Part shown: positions 45,100-59,133 of the stretch, in pieces
How positions within the stretch are numbered: the first letter of the stretch is position 1
How the letters are laid out: every line of letters starts with the position of its first letter
Origin: Deltaproteobacteria bacterium
GTDB lineage: Bacteria; Desulfobacterota; Desulfobacteria; Desulfobacterales; QNYZ01
Length of the DNA stretch: 64,000 nucleotides
Assembly (NCBI GenBank): GCA_003973265.1
Contig: QNYZ01000061.1
Span: forward strand, 1 to 64,000
Reading direction: 5' to 3'
The notes under the pieces: model-generated
Databases searched by the model: none
Seen by the model: the letters and a program-made list of their open reading frames with translations, nothing else
What the model was told of the DNA's origin: nothing
Position numbers and translations under genes: made by a program

Positions 45100-45630
45100 T
45101 TACTTTGCCACCGTAAAAACCACCTGATTTGAATGAACCGGCATCAATTGCGCCTCGCCGTTATTCACCCGGACTGAGACATACGGTTTGCTGTACCGGA
45201 CCGAATACCGCCCGGCCCCCTTCAGTTCATATCCCTTCTCCAGCAACAGTGTGGCCGATAAATCGCCATGGGGGCCAATGATCACATAATCTTCTTTTTG
45301 CGGGGCGCCCCGCTTGACCTGCATGCCGATGTACCGGATCTGCCTGCCGTCCAGTTTTACGTCAAACATATTATCGGTGAATTCACCTTCAAAAGGCGTT
45401 CCCCATTTCAATATTTCCAGGTTGTCTGAGGACATATTTTTTAATGTAAATTCGATACGAACGGACACGGTATCTTTGGCAGACACATCAAGAACTTTAA
45501 GCACTCCCTCCAGCGACGCCATTTCACCCTGTTGAGAATTCGAAGTTCGCGCACATGAAAGCAAAAAAAATGAAAGCATAATGCACGCGGCGACACCGAA
45601 TAAAAGGGTGGGTTTTTGAACAAAATTCAT
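45100..45630 (-). CDS. Lipoprotein homologous to the N-terminal domain of the adjacent M35 peptidase
   Basis: LLSC lipobox; LKWGTPFEGEFTDNMFDVKLDGRQIRYIGMQVKRGAPQKEDYVIIGPHGDLSATLLLEKGYEL vs LKWGTPLEGEWTSDCLDVRHDGRPVPYIGMLVKRGTPGPDDYIRIGANQEVSGIVALEKGYQI. Confidence 0.85.
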   Translation of the reverse strand: MNFVQKPTLLFGVAACIMLSFFLLSCARTSNSQQGEMASLEGVLKVLDVSAKDTVSVRIEFTLKNMSSDNLEILKWGTPFEGEFTDNMFDVKLDGRQIRYIGMQVKRGAPQKEDYVIIGPHGDLSATLLLEKGYELKGAGRYSVRYSKPYVSVRVNNGEAQLMPVHSNQVVFTVAK

Positions 45631-45959
45631 TTTTACCTCCGATGAAAGTGATAAATATTTCGCAAACGGACAGTGGCATTTTTAACAACGCCTGCCCCGA
45701 CAGCCGGGCCGAAAAACTTCTAAATAAACGAACGCAGGGCTGGAATGTACTTTATCAGTTAGATCCTGAAAAATGGTAAAAACTCTATGCCCCATTCCGT
45801 TTTTTTTTGCAATAAAAAGTTATCTATATAAAAAAGACCCGCCGGCTTTCTTTGGCCCCAAATCCGGCGATGATGATATCCACATGAGGTGAGCCAAAAA
45901 TCTGTTGATATATTTTCACGTCAGGTGATATATAATTCACTTTTGCAGGTAACTGGACA

Positions 45960-47399
45960 ATGAATCCGATGGGCATAACTGAAAAACGACAGCGGCTTTT
46001 GCGTGCGCTTCCCGGCGTAGACGCCATTTTACTGGCAATGGCCAATGACACGGATTTTGATCATATCCCCCGGGCCGTAAAGGTTCGCTCGGTTCGGGAA
46101 GTGCTGGACGATTGCCGTCGGATAATTCTGGATGATGCGAACAGAGCCGATGCGTCGCTGTTCGGCCAGGCGGCCCTCTTAAAACGGATCGGCCAGGTGG
46201 TGCGGCGGCACATGGCCCTGAATCTCAGCCGGGTGGTCAATGCCACCGGGGTGATCGTCCATACCAATCTGGGCCGTTCCCTGCTGGCGGAAGCCGCCAT
46301 TTCCAACATGGCGGCCGTGGCCGCCGGATACACCAATCTCGAATACGACCTGACCGCCGGGCATCGGGGCTCCCGGTACTCGGCCGTGGCGGATATTATC
46401 TGCGAAATCAGCGGTGCCGAAGCAGCCCTGGTGGTCAACAACAACGCCGGCGCGGTGCTCCTTTGCCTGTCCACCCTGGCCGACGGCCGGGAGGTCATCG
46501 TTTCCCGGGGCGAGCTGGTGGAAATCGGCGGCTCGTTCCGAATCCCCGATATCATCACCCGCAGCGGCTGTATTCTCAGAGAAGTGGGCACCACCAACCG
46601 CACTCACTTGAGAGATTACGACCAGGCCATTGGTGACGGCACGGCCCTTCTGCTTAAGGTCCACAAGAGCAATTACAGTATCGTCGGATTTTCGGCCGAG
46701 GTTTCCCTGCCCGACCTGGTCCGCCTGGGAAAAAAACGCCGGATCCCGGTCATGGATGATCTGGGCAGTGGAACCTTTATCGACCTGTCCACATTCGGTC
46801 TGACCAAAGAGCCCACTGTTCAGGATACGGTGGCGGCGGGTACCGATCTGGCCTCGTTCAGCGGAGACAAACTCCTCGGCGGCCCCCAGGCCGGGATCAT
46901 CGTCGGCAAAAAAGAATACATCGACCGGATCAAACAAAACCCCCTCACCCGGGCCCTTCGGATTGATAAGCTGACGCTGGCCGCCCTGGAAAGCACCATG
47001 CATCTGTACCGGGATCCGAGAAAAGCCGTGGAGAGTATCCCCACCCTGCGGATGCTGTCTCTTCCCCTCCAGGTCATCGAGACCCGGGCGCAACAACTGG
47101 CATCCATGCTGGAAAAGATAAACTGTTCGGGTCTGCATGTTCGTATCGTTCGTAAATCGTCCCGCGCCGGCGGAGGATCTTTGCCCATTCAAGATCTGGA
47201 AAGCCGTTGCGTGGCCATCCGGATCGATACGCTTACCGCACAATTTATTGAACGTACCTTACGCCATTCCCGGCCGGCCATCATCGGCCGGATCGAGGAT
47301 GAGTCCTTTTTAATGGATGTTCGCACCCTGTCAGAAAACGATTTCGACCTAATCTTAACGGCCATAACGGCGCTCTTTCAAAGGCATGCGAATGAATAA
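45960..47399 (+). CDS. selA: L-seryl-tRNA(Sec) selenium transferase
   Basis: VVNATGVIVHTNLGRSLLAEAA...VNNNAGAVLLCL...REVGTTNRTHLRDY...DLASFSGDKLLGGPQAGIIVGKK. Confidence 0.95.
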   Translation: MNPMGITEKRQRLLRALPGVDAILLAMANDTDFDHIPRAVKVRSVREVLDDCRRIILDDANRADASLFGQAALLKRIGQVVRRHMALNLSRVVNATGVIVHTNLGRSLLAEAAISNMAAVAAGYTNLEYDLTAGHRGSRYSAVADIICEISGAEAALVVNNNAGAVLLCLSTLADGREVIVSRGELVEIGGSFRIPDIITRSGCILREVGTTNRTHLRDYDQAIGDGTALLLKVHKSNYSIVGFSAEVSLPDLVRLGKKRRIPVMDDLGSGTFIDLSTFGLTKEPTVQDTVAAGTDLASFSGDKLLGGPQAGIIVGKKEYIDRIKQNPLTRALRIDKLTLAALESTMHLYRDPRKAVESIPTLRMLSLPLQVIETRAQQLASMLEKINCSGLHVRIVRKSSRAGGGSLPIQDLESRCVAIRIDTLTAQFIERTLRHSRPAIIGRIEDESFLMDVRTLSENDFDLILTAITALFQRHANE

Positions 47400-48861
47400 A
47401 CCTACCAGCCAGGATCAAATGAAACCGGTCAGCCAGGATCAATTAAAAACAGATTATCATGCCAGTCGGGAATTCCTCCTTGAAAGCCCCATCGTACCCG
47501 AGCACCGGGTCCGGTACCATCCCCCCAATGAGATACAGACCGCGTCATTAAAAACGGCGTTTACCCAGATGAAAACCGGCGATAATTTTATTGCCGATGC
47601 CGTTGAAAAACTGGGAGAAACATTTATTTTCGGTGCACTGGCCGTCAAAATAGACGAAATCAAACCGGATGAAACCAAACCGGATGAAACCAAACCGGGC
47701 AAAATCGGGCCAGGTAATCGTCACCCCGGCCCATCCGTACCCGATCATTTAACCCGACTGGCCGGTGTGATAGATGCAATCGCTGCCGAGGCCAGTGGAA
47801 TCTGGGGATTGATTTACGAGGGTATCCTGGGATTATTTGTCCCCGACCGGGACATCGCCGGTTACCAGGATCTTGCCAGAACCATCCGGGAAAGAGCCGG
47901 GCAACAATTTAACGAAACCCTGTCCATCGGTATCGCCGGCTACCCCACTGACCACTTTCCCCGCAGCCAGATCATGGAAAATGCATTGAAAGCCCTTGAC
48001 CACGCGGCTTTTCTCGGTCCCGATACGACTGTTGAGTTTGATGCTGTCAGTCTCAATATCAGTGGTGACCGCCTTTACGCCAGGGGAGATATCGAGGGAA
48101 GTATTACCGAATTTGAACATGCCTTGCGCCTGGACCCCGCCAATGTCAATTTACACAACAGCCTCGGTGTCTGTTACGGCATATTAAATCAATACGACCA
48201 GGCCCTTGCCGAATTTGAAGCGGCCATCCGCCTGGCACCCGGTGAGGTCATGGCTGTTTATAATTACGGCCTGGTGATGCTGTTGACCGACCACCCGAAC
48301 CGGGCCCTCGATAATTTTCTGCAGGCGGAACAGGTCCGTGATGATATCTTCGAAGTCATTTTCCATATCGGGAAAGTCTACCTCCAACTGGGCCAGCCGG
48401 AAAAAGGGATGGCCTATTTCAAGAAAGCTCTGGCTTTGAACCCGGACACCAGCAGCGTGTACCGCCTGGCCGGGCAATGCCATCTCCAGATGGAAAATGA
48501 AGACGAAGCCGTCGCCGCCTACACCCAGGCCGTCCGGCTTAATGACACCGATGCCGAGGCTTTATCCGCCCTGGGACATTTATACGATCTCCGGAATGAA
48601 AATCTTGAAATCGCAATACTGTTCTGCGAGCGGAGTATTCAGATCGATCCGAAAAACGGCTGCTATCACTACCGTCTCGGCCGGCTTTACCAAAAGGACG
48701 GCCGGTTGGATGATGCCATCGTTGCGTTTAAAAATGCCATTGCCAGGGGATACGACTCCCAGACCGATCTGACCGTGCTCAAAGATCAAATAAACGGCGA
48801 CACGGAATCAACCCGTACCATGAACCCGGCCACGAACCCGGCCGTCAAGGTCGCCCGTTGA
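47386..48861 (+). CDS. TPR-repeat protein
   Basis: Successive TPRs (NLHNSLGVCYGILNQYDQALAEFEAAIRLAPGE...) after a GGDEF-like-sized N-terminal region. Confidence 0.8.
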   Translation: MRMNKPTSQDQMKPVSQDQLKTDYHASREFLLESPIVPEHRVRYHPPNEIQTASLKTAFTQMKTGDNFIADAVEKLGETFIFGALAVKIDEIKPDETKPDETKPGKIGPGNRHPGPSVPDHLTRLAGVIDAIAAEASGIWGLIYEGILGLFVPDRDIAGYQDLARTIRERAGQQFNETLSIGIAGYPTDHFPRSQIMENALKALDHAAFLGPDTTVEFDAVSLNISGDRLYARGDIEGSITEFEHALRLDPANVNLHNSLGVCYGILNQYDQALAEFEAAIRLAPGEVMAVYNYGLVMLLTDHPNRALDNFLQAEQVRDDIFEVIFHIGKVYLQLGQPEKGMAYFKKALALNPDTSSVYRLAGQCHLQMENEDEAVAAYTQAVRLNDTDAEALSALGHLYDLRNENLEIAILFCERSIQIDPKNGCYHYRLGRLYQKDGRLDDAIVAFKNAIARGYDSQTDLTVLKDQINGDTESTRTMNPATNPAVKVAR

Positions 48862-48916
48862 TCTTTCCACCGGCGGTATTATTGTATGGAATTGAATGAT
48901 ACATCTTCAGGAGAAC

Positions 48917-49153
48917 AAGATGCCGATATATGAATATCAATGTGAAAAGTGCCGAAAAGAATTTGAATACCTGGTCATTGGCGGCAGCGAGCCGGACACC
49001 TGCCCCCATTGCCGGGGCAAGCGGGTGAGCCGGTTGATGTCTGCCTGCGGATTTCTCAGTAAGGGAAGCGGGGGCGAAACCACCCGGGCGTCGGCCGGTA
49101 CGTCGGCCTGCGGAAGCTGCAGCGCCGCCAGTTGCGGCAGTTGCGGCCACTGA
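48917..49153 (+). CDS. FmdB family zinc ribbon protein
   Basis: MPIYEYQCEKCRKEFEYLVIGGSEPDTCPHCRGKRVSRL; start at the ATG of MPIYEY. Confidence 0.9.
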   Translation, partial: KMPIYEYQCEKCRKEFEYLVIGGSEPDTCPHCRGKRVSRLMSACGFLSKGSGGETTRASAGTSACGSCSAASCGSCGH

Positions 49154-50088
49154 TGAAAAAACGACTGGTTATCGGTACGCGGGGAAGCAAGCTGGCGCTG
49201 TGGCAGGCCAGATGGGTTCAACGCGCCCTTTTGGCGTCCCATGCCAATCTGGATGTTGACATCCAGGCGATAAAAACCAGGGGGGATAAAATCCTGGACG
49301 TCCCCCTGGCCAAAGTGGGCGGCAAGGGGTTGTTCGTCAAGGAGATTGAAGCGGCCCTGCTCGACGGCCGGATCGACCTGGCCATCCACAGCATGAAGGA
49401 TATGCCGGGCAAAATTCCGAAAGGATTATGTATTGGTGCGGTTCCGGCACGGGAAGCACCCGGGGATGTATTCATCAGCCGAACGGGCCAACTGTTTTCT
49501 GACCTTTCGCCGGGCTCGACCATCGGCACCAGCAGCCTGCGGCGGGCCGCCCAGCTTCAGGCTGCCCGGCCGGATATCAAAATCCGTTCCATCCGGGGAA
49601 ACCTCGATACCCGGCTGAAAAAACTCGACGCCGGAGAATTCGATGCGATTGTTCTGGCGGCGGCCGGCGTTAAACGACTGGCGCTGACCCACCGGATCAC
49701 CGAGTATCTTGATATGGAAACCATGCTCCCGGCCGTGGGGCAGGGGGCGTTATGTATTGAAATCCGCAAGGGGGATGATCGCGTCGAAAAAGCGATTGCC
49801 CCCCTGGACGATGCCGACACCCGCATTGCAGTCACCACCGAACGGGCATTTTTAAACCGCCTGGAAGGCGGTTGCCAGACCCCCATCGCCGCGCATGCCA
49901 CCCTGAAAAACGGTATGGTCCGGTTTGTCGGCCTGGTGGCCGATCTTGACGGCCGCAGGCAATTTCGTCAATCCATTTCCGGTACGCCGGACATGGCCGG
50001 AGAGATGGGTATCCGGCTGGCCGAGCAATTGCTCGATCAGGGTGCCGGCGACATTCTTGAAAAATTGAAAGACCTGTCCAATGACTGA
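49153..50088 (+). CDS. hemC: Porphobilinogen deaminase
   Basis: KKRLVIGTRGSKLALWQA, HSMKDMP, LEGGCQTPIAAHA; probable ATG of MKKRL. Confidence 0.94.
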   Translation: MKKRLVIGTRGSKLALWQARWVQRALLASHANLDVDIQAIKTRGDKILDVPLAKVGGKGLFVKEIEAALLDGRIDLAIHSMKDMPGKIPKGLCIGAVPAREAPGDVFISRTGQLFSDLSPGSTIGTSSLRRAAQLQAARPDIKIRSIRGNLDTRLKKLDAGEFDAIVLAAAGVKRLALTHRITEYLDMETMLPAVGQGALCIEIRKGDDRVEKAIAPLDDADTRIAVTTERAFLNRLEGGCQTPIAAHATLKNGMVRFVGLVADLDGRRQFRQSISGTPDMAGEMGIRLAEQLLDQGAGDILEKLKDLSND

Positions 50089-51682
50089 ATCCCCAACAAC
50101 GAAATCCCCCCTGACCCGATCCGATCCGGCTCGATCCGGTTTGCCCCGATCCGGGAAAAAAGTATACCTCGTCGGTGCCGGCCCCGGTGATCCCGGGCTG
50201 ATTACCGTCAAGGGACGGGAGTGCATTCATGCCGCCGACGTATTGATCTATGATTATCTGGCCGCCCCGGCCCTTCTGGCCCATGCCGCTCCCGACGCCG
50301 AGCGTATTTACGTCGGCAAAAAGGGTGGTGATCACACCCTCTCCCAGGCGGGTATCAACGCCCTGATCATTGAAAAGGCACAGGCGGGTAAAATCGTCAC
50401 CCGGCTCAAGGGAGGAGACCCGTTTATCTTCGGTCGCGGCGGTGAAGAGGCGGAATTGCTGGCACAAAAAGGCATCGATTTTGAAATCGTGCCCGGCGTT
50501 ACCTCGGCCATTGCCGCGCCGGCCTATGCCGGTATCCCGCTGACCCACCGGGACTTCAATGCCACGGTGGCTTTTGTAACCGGCCACGAAGATCCCACCA
50601 AGGAGACGTCGCTCATCGACTGGTCGGCGCTTGCCACCGGTATCGGCACGGTCGTCTTTCTCATGGGCGTTCGCAATCTGCCGAAAATCGTCGACCAGCT
50701 GATTTCCCATGGCCGGGCCGGAGATACGCCGGTGGGCGTGATCCGCTGGGGGACACGGCCCATCCAGAAAAGCGTGACCGGTACGCTCGACACCATCGTC
50801 ACCAGAGTCAGGCAAGCCGGCCTGCGCGCACCGGCGATCATTGTCGTGGGCGGGGTGGTTGCATTGAGAGATCGCCTGAAATGGTTTGAAAACCGCCCCC
50901 TGTTCGGTCGGCGCATTTTGATTACCCGGGCCCGGCAACAGGCCAGTGCGCTGGTTCAGCAACTCAGCGCCCTGGGGGCCGACTGTATCGAATTTCCCAC
51001 CATTGAGGTCGCAGCGCCTGACAGCTGGGAGCCGATGGATCATGCCATCGACAGGATCGAAAAATATCAATGGCTGATATTTACCAGCGTCAACGGGGTC
51101 GATTTCTTTTTTAAGCGACTTTTCGAAAAGGGAAAGGATGTGCGGGTATTGCACCAGATTCGCACGGCGGTGATCGGGCCGGCCACGGCCGGGCGACTGC
51201 GTCATTTTGGTTTTACGAGCGATATCGTTCCCGAAACCTACCGGGCCGAATCAGTCGTCGATGCCTTTAAAAGTGAAAAAATGGCCGGTCAACACGTGCT
51301 GCTCCCCCGGGCCGAAAAAGCCCGGCCGGTCCTGCCCGATGCGCTGCGGCAGATGGGTGCCGATGTGGATGAAGTCACGGCCTATCGAACCTGCCAGGCC
51401 GAAGATAAAGAGGGCACCCTGCTGGCCGAACTGGAAGCCGGTCAGATCGATCTGGTCACATTCACCAGTTCATCCACGGTACGAAATTTTGTTTCCCTGC
51501 TGCCGGCCGACCGGGTTGCAGAGCTGCTTACGTCCGTTACCACGGCCAGTATCGGACCCATTACCAGTCAAACCGCTGCCGATCTCGGTGTTCGCATCGA
51601 TATCACCGCCACCACCTATACAATTGCCGGATTGGTTGAGGCCATCCGGAACGTTGAAATATTTCCGGAGTCAACCGAATGA
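50081..51682 (+). CDS. Uroporphyrinogen-III C-methyltransferase / uroporphyrinogen-III synthase fusion
   Basis: VYLVGAGPGDPGLITVKG...GGDPFIFGRGGEEAE...; C-terminal HemD domain LITRARQQASALVQQL. Confidence 0.93.
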   Translation: MTESPTTKSPLTRSDPARSGLPRSGKKVYLVGAGPGDPGLITVKGRECIHAADVLIYDYLAAPALLAHAAPDAERIYVGKKGGDHTLSQAGINALIIEKAQAGKIVTRLKGGDPFIFGRGGEEAELLAQKGIDFEIVPGVTSAIAAPAYAGIPLTHRDFNATVAFVTGHEDPTKETSLIDWSALATGIGTVVFLMGVRNLPKIVDQLISHGRAGDTPVGVIRWGTRPIQKSVTGTLDTIVTRVRQAGLRAPAIIVVGGVVALRDRLKWFENRPLFGRRILITRARQQASALVQQLSALGADCIEFPTIEVAAPDSWEPMDHAIDRIEKYQWLIFTSVNGVDFFFKRLFEKGKDVRVLHQIRTAVIGPATAGRLRHFGFTSDIVPETYRAESVVDAFKSEKMAGQHVLLPRAEKARPVLPDALRQMGADVDEVTAYRTCQAEDKEGTLLAELEAGQIDLVTFTSSSTVRNFVSLLPADRVAELLTSVTTASIGPITSQTAADLGVRIDITATTYTIAGLVEAIRNVEIFPESTE

Positions 51683-52695
51683 AAAAAACAGAAATTTTAT
51701 CCTCACCGGTCCCCCGGTTGATCGACCGGTATCGACGACACCTGAACTACCTGCGGGTATCCATTACGGATCGCTGCGATTTGCGGTGCCTTTACTGTAA
51801 ACCCGACGGCCTGATCCCCAAGCTGTCTCACGAGGATGTTCTCACCTACGAAGAGATCCTGCGATTGATCCGTATTGCCGTCAGCCTGGGCATCACCAAG
51901 GTCCGGATTACCGGTGGAGAGCCCCTGGTTCGGCAGGGCGTCTGCGACTTTCTATCCCAGCTCTGCCGGATCGACGGCATTACCGATGTTTCCCTGACGA
52001 CCAACGGATTTCAGCTGGCAAAATACCTGCCCCGGCTCAAAGACGCCGGGGTTCACCGGCTCAATATCAGCCTCGATACCCTTGATCCCGAAAAATATCG
52101 AAAAATCACCGGTGTCGACGGGTTCAGGCAGGTCTGGTCGGCCATCGAGCTGGCCCGGGAGCTCGGATTTTCGCCCATTAAAATCAACGCGGTGGCATTG
52201 AAAGGGTATAACGACGATGAACTGGTCGACATGGCCCGGCTTTCCATTTCCCAGCCGTTTCATATCCGCTTTATCGAATACATGCCCATCGGAACGGCCA
52301 ATATGCGAAAAGGGGATTACTTGCATACGGCAGACATTAAGCGGCGGTTGGCCGAATTGGGCCCGTTGCTGCCCGTGAAAAGAGGCACGCTTGACGGCCC
52401 GGCCGAGCGCTTCCGGTTTGCCGGTGCCGAGGGCGAAGTGGGATTTATCAGTGCCATGAGCAACCATTTCTGCGACGCGTGCAACCGGCTCCGGTTAAGC
52501 GCCAGCGGTAAGCTCCGATCCTGCCTGATGTCCGATAAGCAAAAGGACCTTCGGCCGGTGCTTCGGCAGGGAGGATCCGATGAAGACCTGGTCCGGGTGT
52601 TTCTGGCCTCGGTCCACGCCAAGCCGGCCCGCCACCATCTGACCGACCCGAAAGGGACGCGGGTCAACAGTCAGATGTCATCCATCGGGGGATAA
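51679..52695 (+). CDS. moaA: GTP 3',8-cyclase
   Basis: RVSITDRCDLRCLYCKP...RITGGEPLVRQG; C-terminal FCDACNRLRLSASGKLRSCL. Confidence 0.96.
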   Translation: MKKTEILSSPVPRLIDRYRRHLNYLRVSITDRCDLRCLYCKPDGLIPKLSHEDVLTYEEILRLIRIAVSLGITKVRITGGEPLVRQGVCDFLSQLCRIDGITDVSLTTNGFQLAKYLPRLKDAGVHRLNISLDTLDPEKYRKITGVDGFRQVWSAIELARELGFSPIKINAVALKGYNDDELVDMARLSISQPFHIRFIEYMPIGTANMRKGDYLHTADIKRRLAELGPLLPVKRGTLDGPAERFRFAGAEGEVGFISAMSNHFCDACNRLRLSASGKLRSCLMSDKQKDLRPVLRQGGSDEDLVRVFLASVHAKPARHHLTDPKGTRVNSQMSSIGG

Positions 52696-52704
52696 TTTTT
52701 CACC

Positions 52705-55230
52705 ATGGCCGGTCCCCCTCCATCACCTCTCAACGGATCAGGACGATGTCAACGGCCGCCCGCCCCGAAAAAGAGTGCCCGGTTCCGGGAAGAAATCGAC
52801 CGTTTTTTTGTGGCTATCAGTCACCTTATTTACCGCCACCGGATCAAATCGCTGTTTCTCCTTGGCCTGTTCGTCGGCCTCACCGGCTATCAGGCGAGAA
52901 ACATCACGGTCGATACCGCCACAGAATCGATGCTCCGCGATGATGATCCCAGCCTGATCGAGTATAACCAGTTCAGAGATCAATTCGGCCGGTCGGAAAT
53001 CGTCGTTCTCCTGGTGGAGACGCCGGATCTCTTTAACCGGGATTTTCTTGAAAAACTGGCCGCTTTCCAAAAAGCCCTTGAATCCCGGGTACCGTATCTG
53101 GAAAAAATCACCGATCTGATCAATATCCGCCATACCTGGGGCGAAAACGATACCCTTTACGTCGACGAACTGATCGGCGATCCGCCGCCGGAAGACCTTG
53201 CAGCGATCAAAAAACGGGCGCTGGAAAACCCGCTCTATCCCAACTACGTCCTGTCCGGGGATAAAAAAAGCACGGTCCTGATTATTGAAACCGTGGCCCG
53301 CGTTGCAAATGAAAAAACCACGGAAGGGGATGCCGCTCCGGACCTGGAGGGGTTTGAAGATGAGATAACCACAAAAAATACCGGTTCAACACACTATATC
53401 ACCGCCGATGAAAAAGCCGAGGTGAACAAAGCTGTCGTCGCCGTCATGAAAGCATTTCAGTCCGATGATTTTAGAGTTACTTTTTCCGGTGGATCGGTGG
53501 TTGTGGATGTTTTTAACAAGGCCACCGGAACCGATACCGTCCGGCTGGTCAAGATCATGATGCTGGTTATCGTCGGCTTTCTTTTTCTTCTTTTCAGGCG
53601 AATTTCCGGGGTGATCATCCCGATTATCATTGTCAACGCCGCCATGGCCTCCACCCTCGGGCTGATGGCCCTGACCGGAACGCCCCTGTCGATCATGACC
53701 AATATTCTGCCGGCCTTTCTCGTATCTGTCGGTATTGCCGATGCCGTCCATCTACTGGCCATTTTCTACCGCAACTACCAGAAAACAGCGGATAAGGAAT
53801 CGGCCATCTGTGATGCCATGGGGCATTCGGGACTGGCTATTTTCATGACCAGCGCCACGACCGCGGCCGGGTTGCTGTCGTTTACCATTGCCGAAATCGC
53901 CACCATCGCCGACCTTGGATATTTTGCCGCCGCCGGCGTGACGCTGGCCTTTATCTACACGATTATCCTGCTGCCGGCCCTGATCTCCCTGATTCCCATC
54001 CAAATCAAACCGCATAAAACAGCCGCCGCGCGATCCGGCCGGATGGATCATTTCCTCTTGTTTTTCAGCCGGGTTTCCACCGGCCATCCGCGCAAGATTA
54101 TCGGGATCTGCCTGGTGTTTTTCGCCCTCTCTGTTTACTACATTTTCCAGCTCCACTTTTCGAGTTTTATCCTTACCTATTTTCCGAAAGATCATCCCGT
54201 TAAAATCGATCTTGAACAGATCGAAGAAGAGACCGGCGGCGCGGTCACCTTTGAAATCGTCGTGGATACACATAAAGAAAACGGGATCGTCGATCCGCGC
54301 ATATTAAAAAGTATCGTCCGCCTGACACCGGAAATCGAATCAATCAAAATGGACGGCATCCACGTCGGCAAGGTCATCTCCCTTGCCGATATCGTCAAGG
54401 AGACCCACCGGGCCCTTCATCAAAACGACCCGGCCTTTTATTCGATCCCGGATGACAAAGCGACCATTGCCCAGGAGCTGCTTTTGTTCGAAAACAGCAA
54501 GCCCGACGATATTGAAAAGGTCGTCGACAGCCAGTTCAGCAAAACCCGAATCACGGTGAAAACCCGATGGAGCGATTCGGTCATCTACGAACAATTTGTC
54601 CGGCAACTGAAAAAAATGTTCGAGACTGAATTTGACGGCCAGGCCACAATTACGGTCACGGGGCTGGCCGCCCTGATGGGCCGGACGATCCCGGCCGCAC
54701 TTCACAGTATGGCCAGAAGCTATATCGTCGCTCTGGTCATTATTACGATTTTGATGCTGCTGCTTATCGGTGATCTTAAGCTCGGCCTGCTCAGTATGTG
54801 CCCCAACCTCCTGCCGATTTTCATGGTGATGGGTTTGATCAGCCTGTGCGGCATCTCCCTGGACATCAATACCCTCTTTATCGGCAGCATCGCCATCGGC
54901 CTGGTGGTTGACGACACGATTCACTTCATGCACAACTTTCGGAAGTATCTGGAGAAAACAGGAAATCCCCAGAAAGCCATCGAGGCAACCTTTCTCGGAA
55001 CCGGGCGGGCCCTTCTCATCACTTCCATTGTTTTATCGATGAATTTCTTCGTCCTGCTGACCGCCACTCTGAATCACAGCGTTAAATTCGGCCTCTTCAC
55101 CGGCATCGTAATTATCCTGGCGTTGTTGTCCGATTTTTTCCTCTCCCCGGCACTGCTGATCCTGGCCACAACAAGTAAAGATCCCGTAACCGGCCCTTCA
55201 CATTCCCGTTCTGATGCACCCGGCTGCTGA
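52705..55230 (+). CDS. RND/MMPL superfamily exporter
   Basis: Two repeats of large extracytoplasmic domain plus SSD-like helices (GIADAVHLLAIFYRNY, GLVVDDTIHFMHNFRKYLE). Confidence 0.88.
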   Translation: MAGPPPSPLNGSGRCQRPPAPKKSARFREEIDRFFVAISHLIYRHRIKSLFLLGLFVGLTGYQARNITVDTATESMLRDDDPSLIEYNQFRDQFGRSEIVVLLVETPDLFNRDFLEKLAAFQKALESRVPYLEKITDLINIRHTWGENDTLYVDELIGDPPPEDLAAIKKRALENPLYPNYVLSGDKKSTVLIIETVARVANEKTTEGDAAPDLEGFEDEITTKNTGSTHYITADEKAEVNKAVVAVMKAFQSDDFRVTFSGGSVVVDVFNKATGTDTVRLVKIMMLVIVGFLFLLFRRISGVIIPIIIVNAAMASTLGLMALTGTPLSIMTNILPAFLVSVGIADAVHLLAIFYRNYQKTADKESAICDAMGHSGLAIFMTSATTAAGLLSFTIAEIATIADLGYFAAAGVTLAFIYTIILLPALISLIPIQIKPHKTAAARSGRMDHFLLFFSRVSTGHPRKIIGICLVFFALSVYYIFQLHFSSFILTYFPKDHPVKIDLEQIEEETGGAVTFEIVVDTHKENGIVDPRILKSIVRLTPEIESIKMDGIHVGKVISLADIVKETHRALHQNDPAFYSIPDDKATIAQELLLFENSKPDDIEKVVDSQFSKTRITVKTRWSDSVIYEQFVRQLKKMFETEFDGQATITVTGLAALMGRTIPAALHSMARSYIVALVIITILMLLLIGDLKLGLLSMCPNLLPIFMVMGLISLCGISLDINTLFIGSIAIGLVVDDTIHFMHNFRKYLEKTGNPQKAIEATFLGTGRALLITSIVLSMNFFVLLTATLNHSVKFGLFTGIVIILALLSDFFLSPALLILATTSKDPVTGPSHSRSDAPGC

Positions 55231-55332
55231 TTTACAAAAAACCGGGCGCACCCATCCACCTTTTTCATTTACAAAGCCGGGCGGTTTATATAAACTTGAA
55301 TGTTATCGTAAAAAACAGCTAATTTCTCATAA

Positions 55333-59028
<3,696 letters not shown>

Positions 59029-59133
59029 TACCATCCGCTTAAACAATACTCACTGTCGGCGGTGGAAATACAGATCTGCCGCCGACAGGTACTTTTAAAC
59101 GGTCACATGGCAAAATTCATAAGAGGATGAAAG

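Noticed and set aside
49832-51205. 457-aa ORF on the minus strand antisense to hemC and cobA-hemD
   Set aside because: Lies opposite well-recognised genes, its composition is typical of GC-rich shadow ORFs (H/R/G/Q rich), and no family motif is visible
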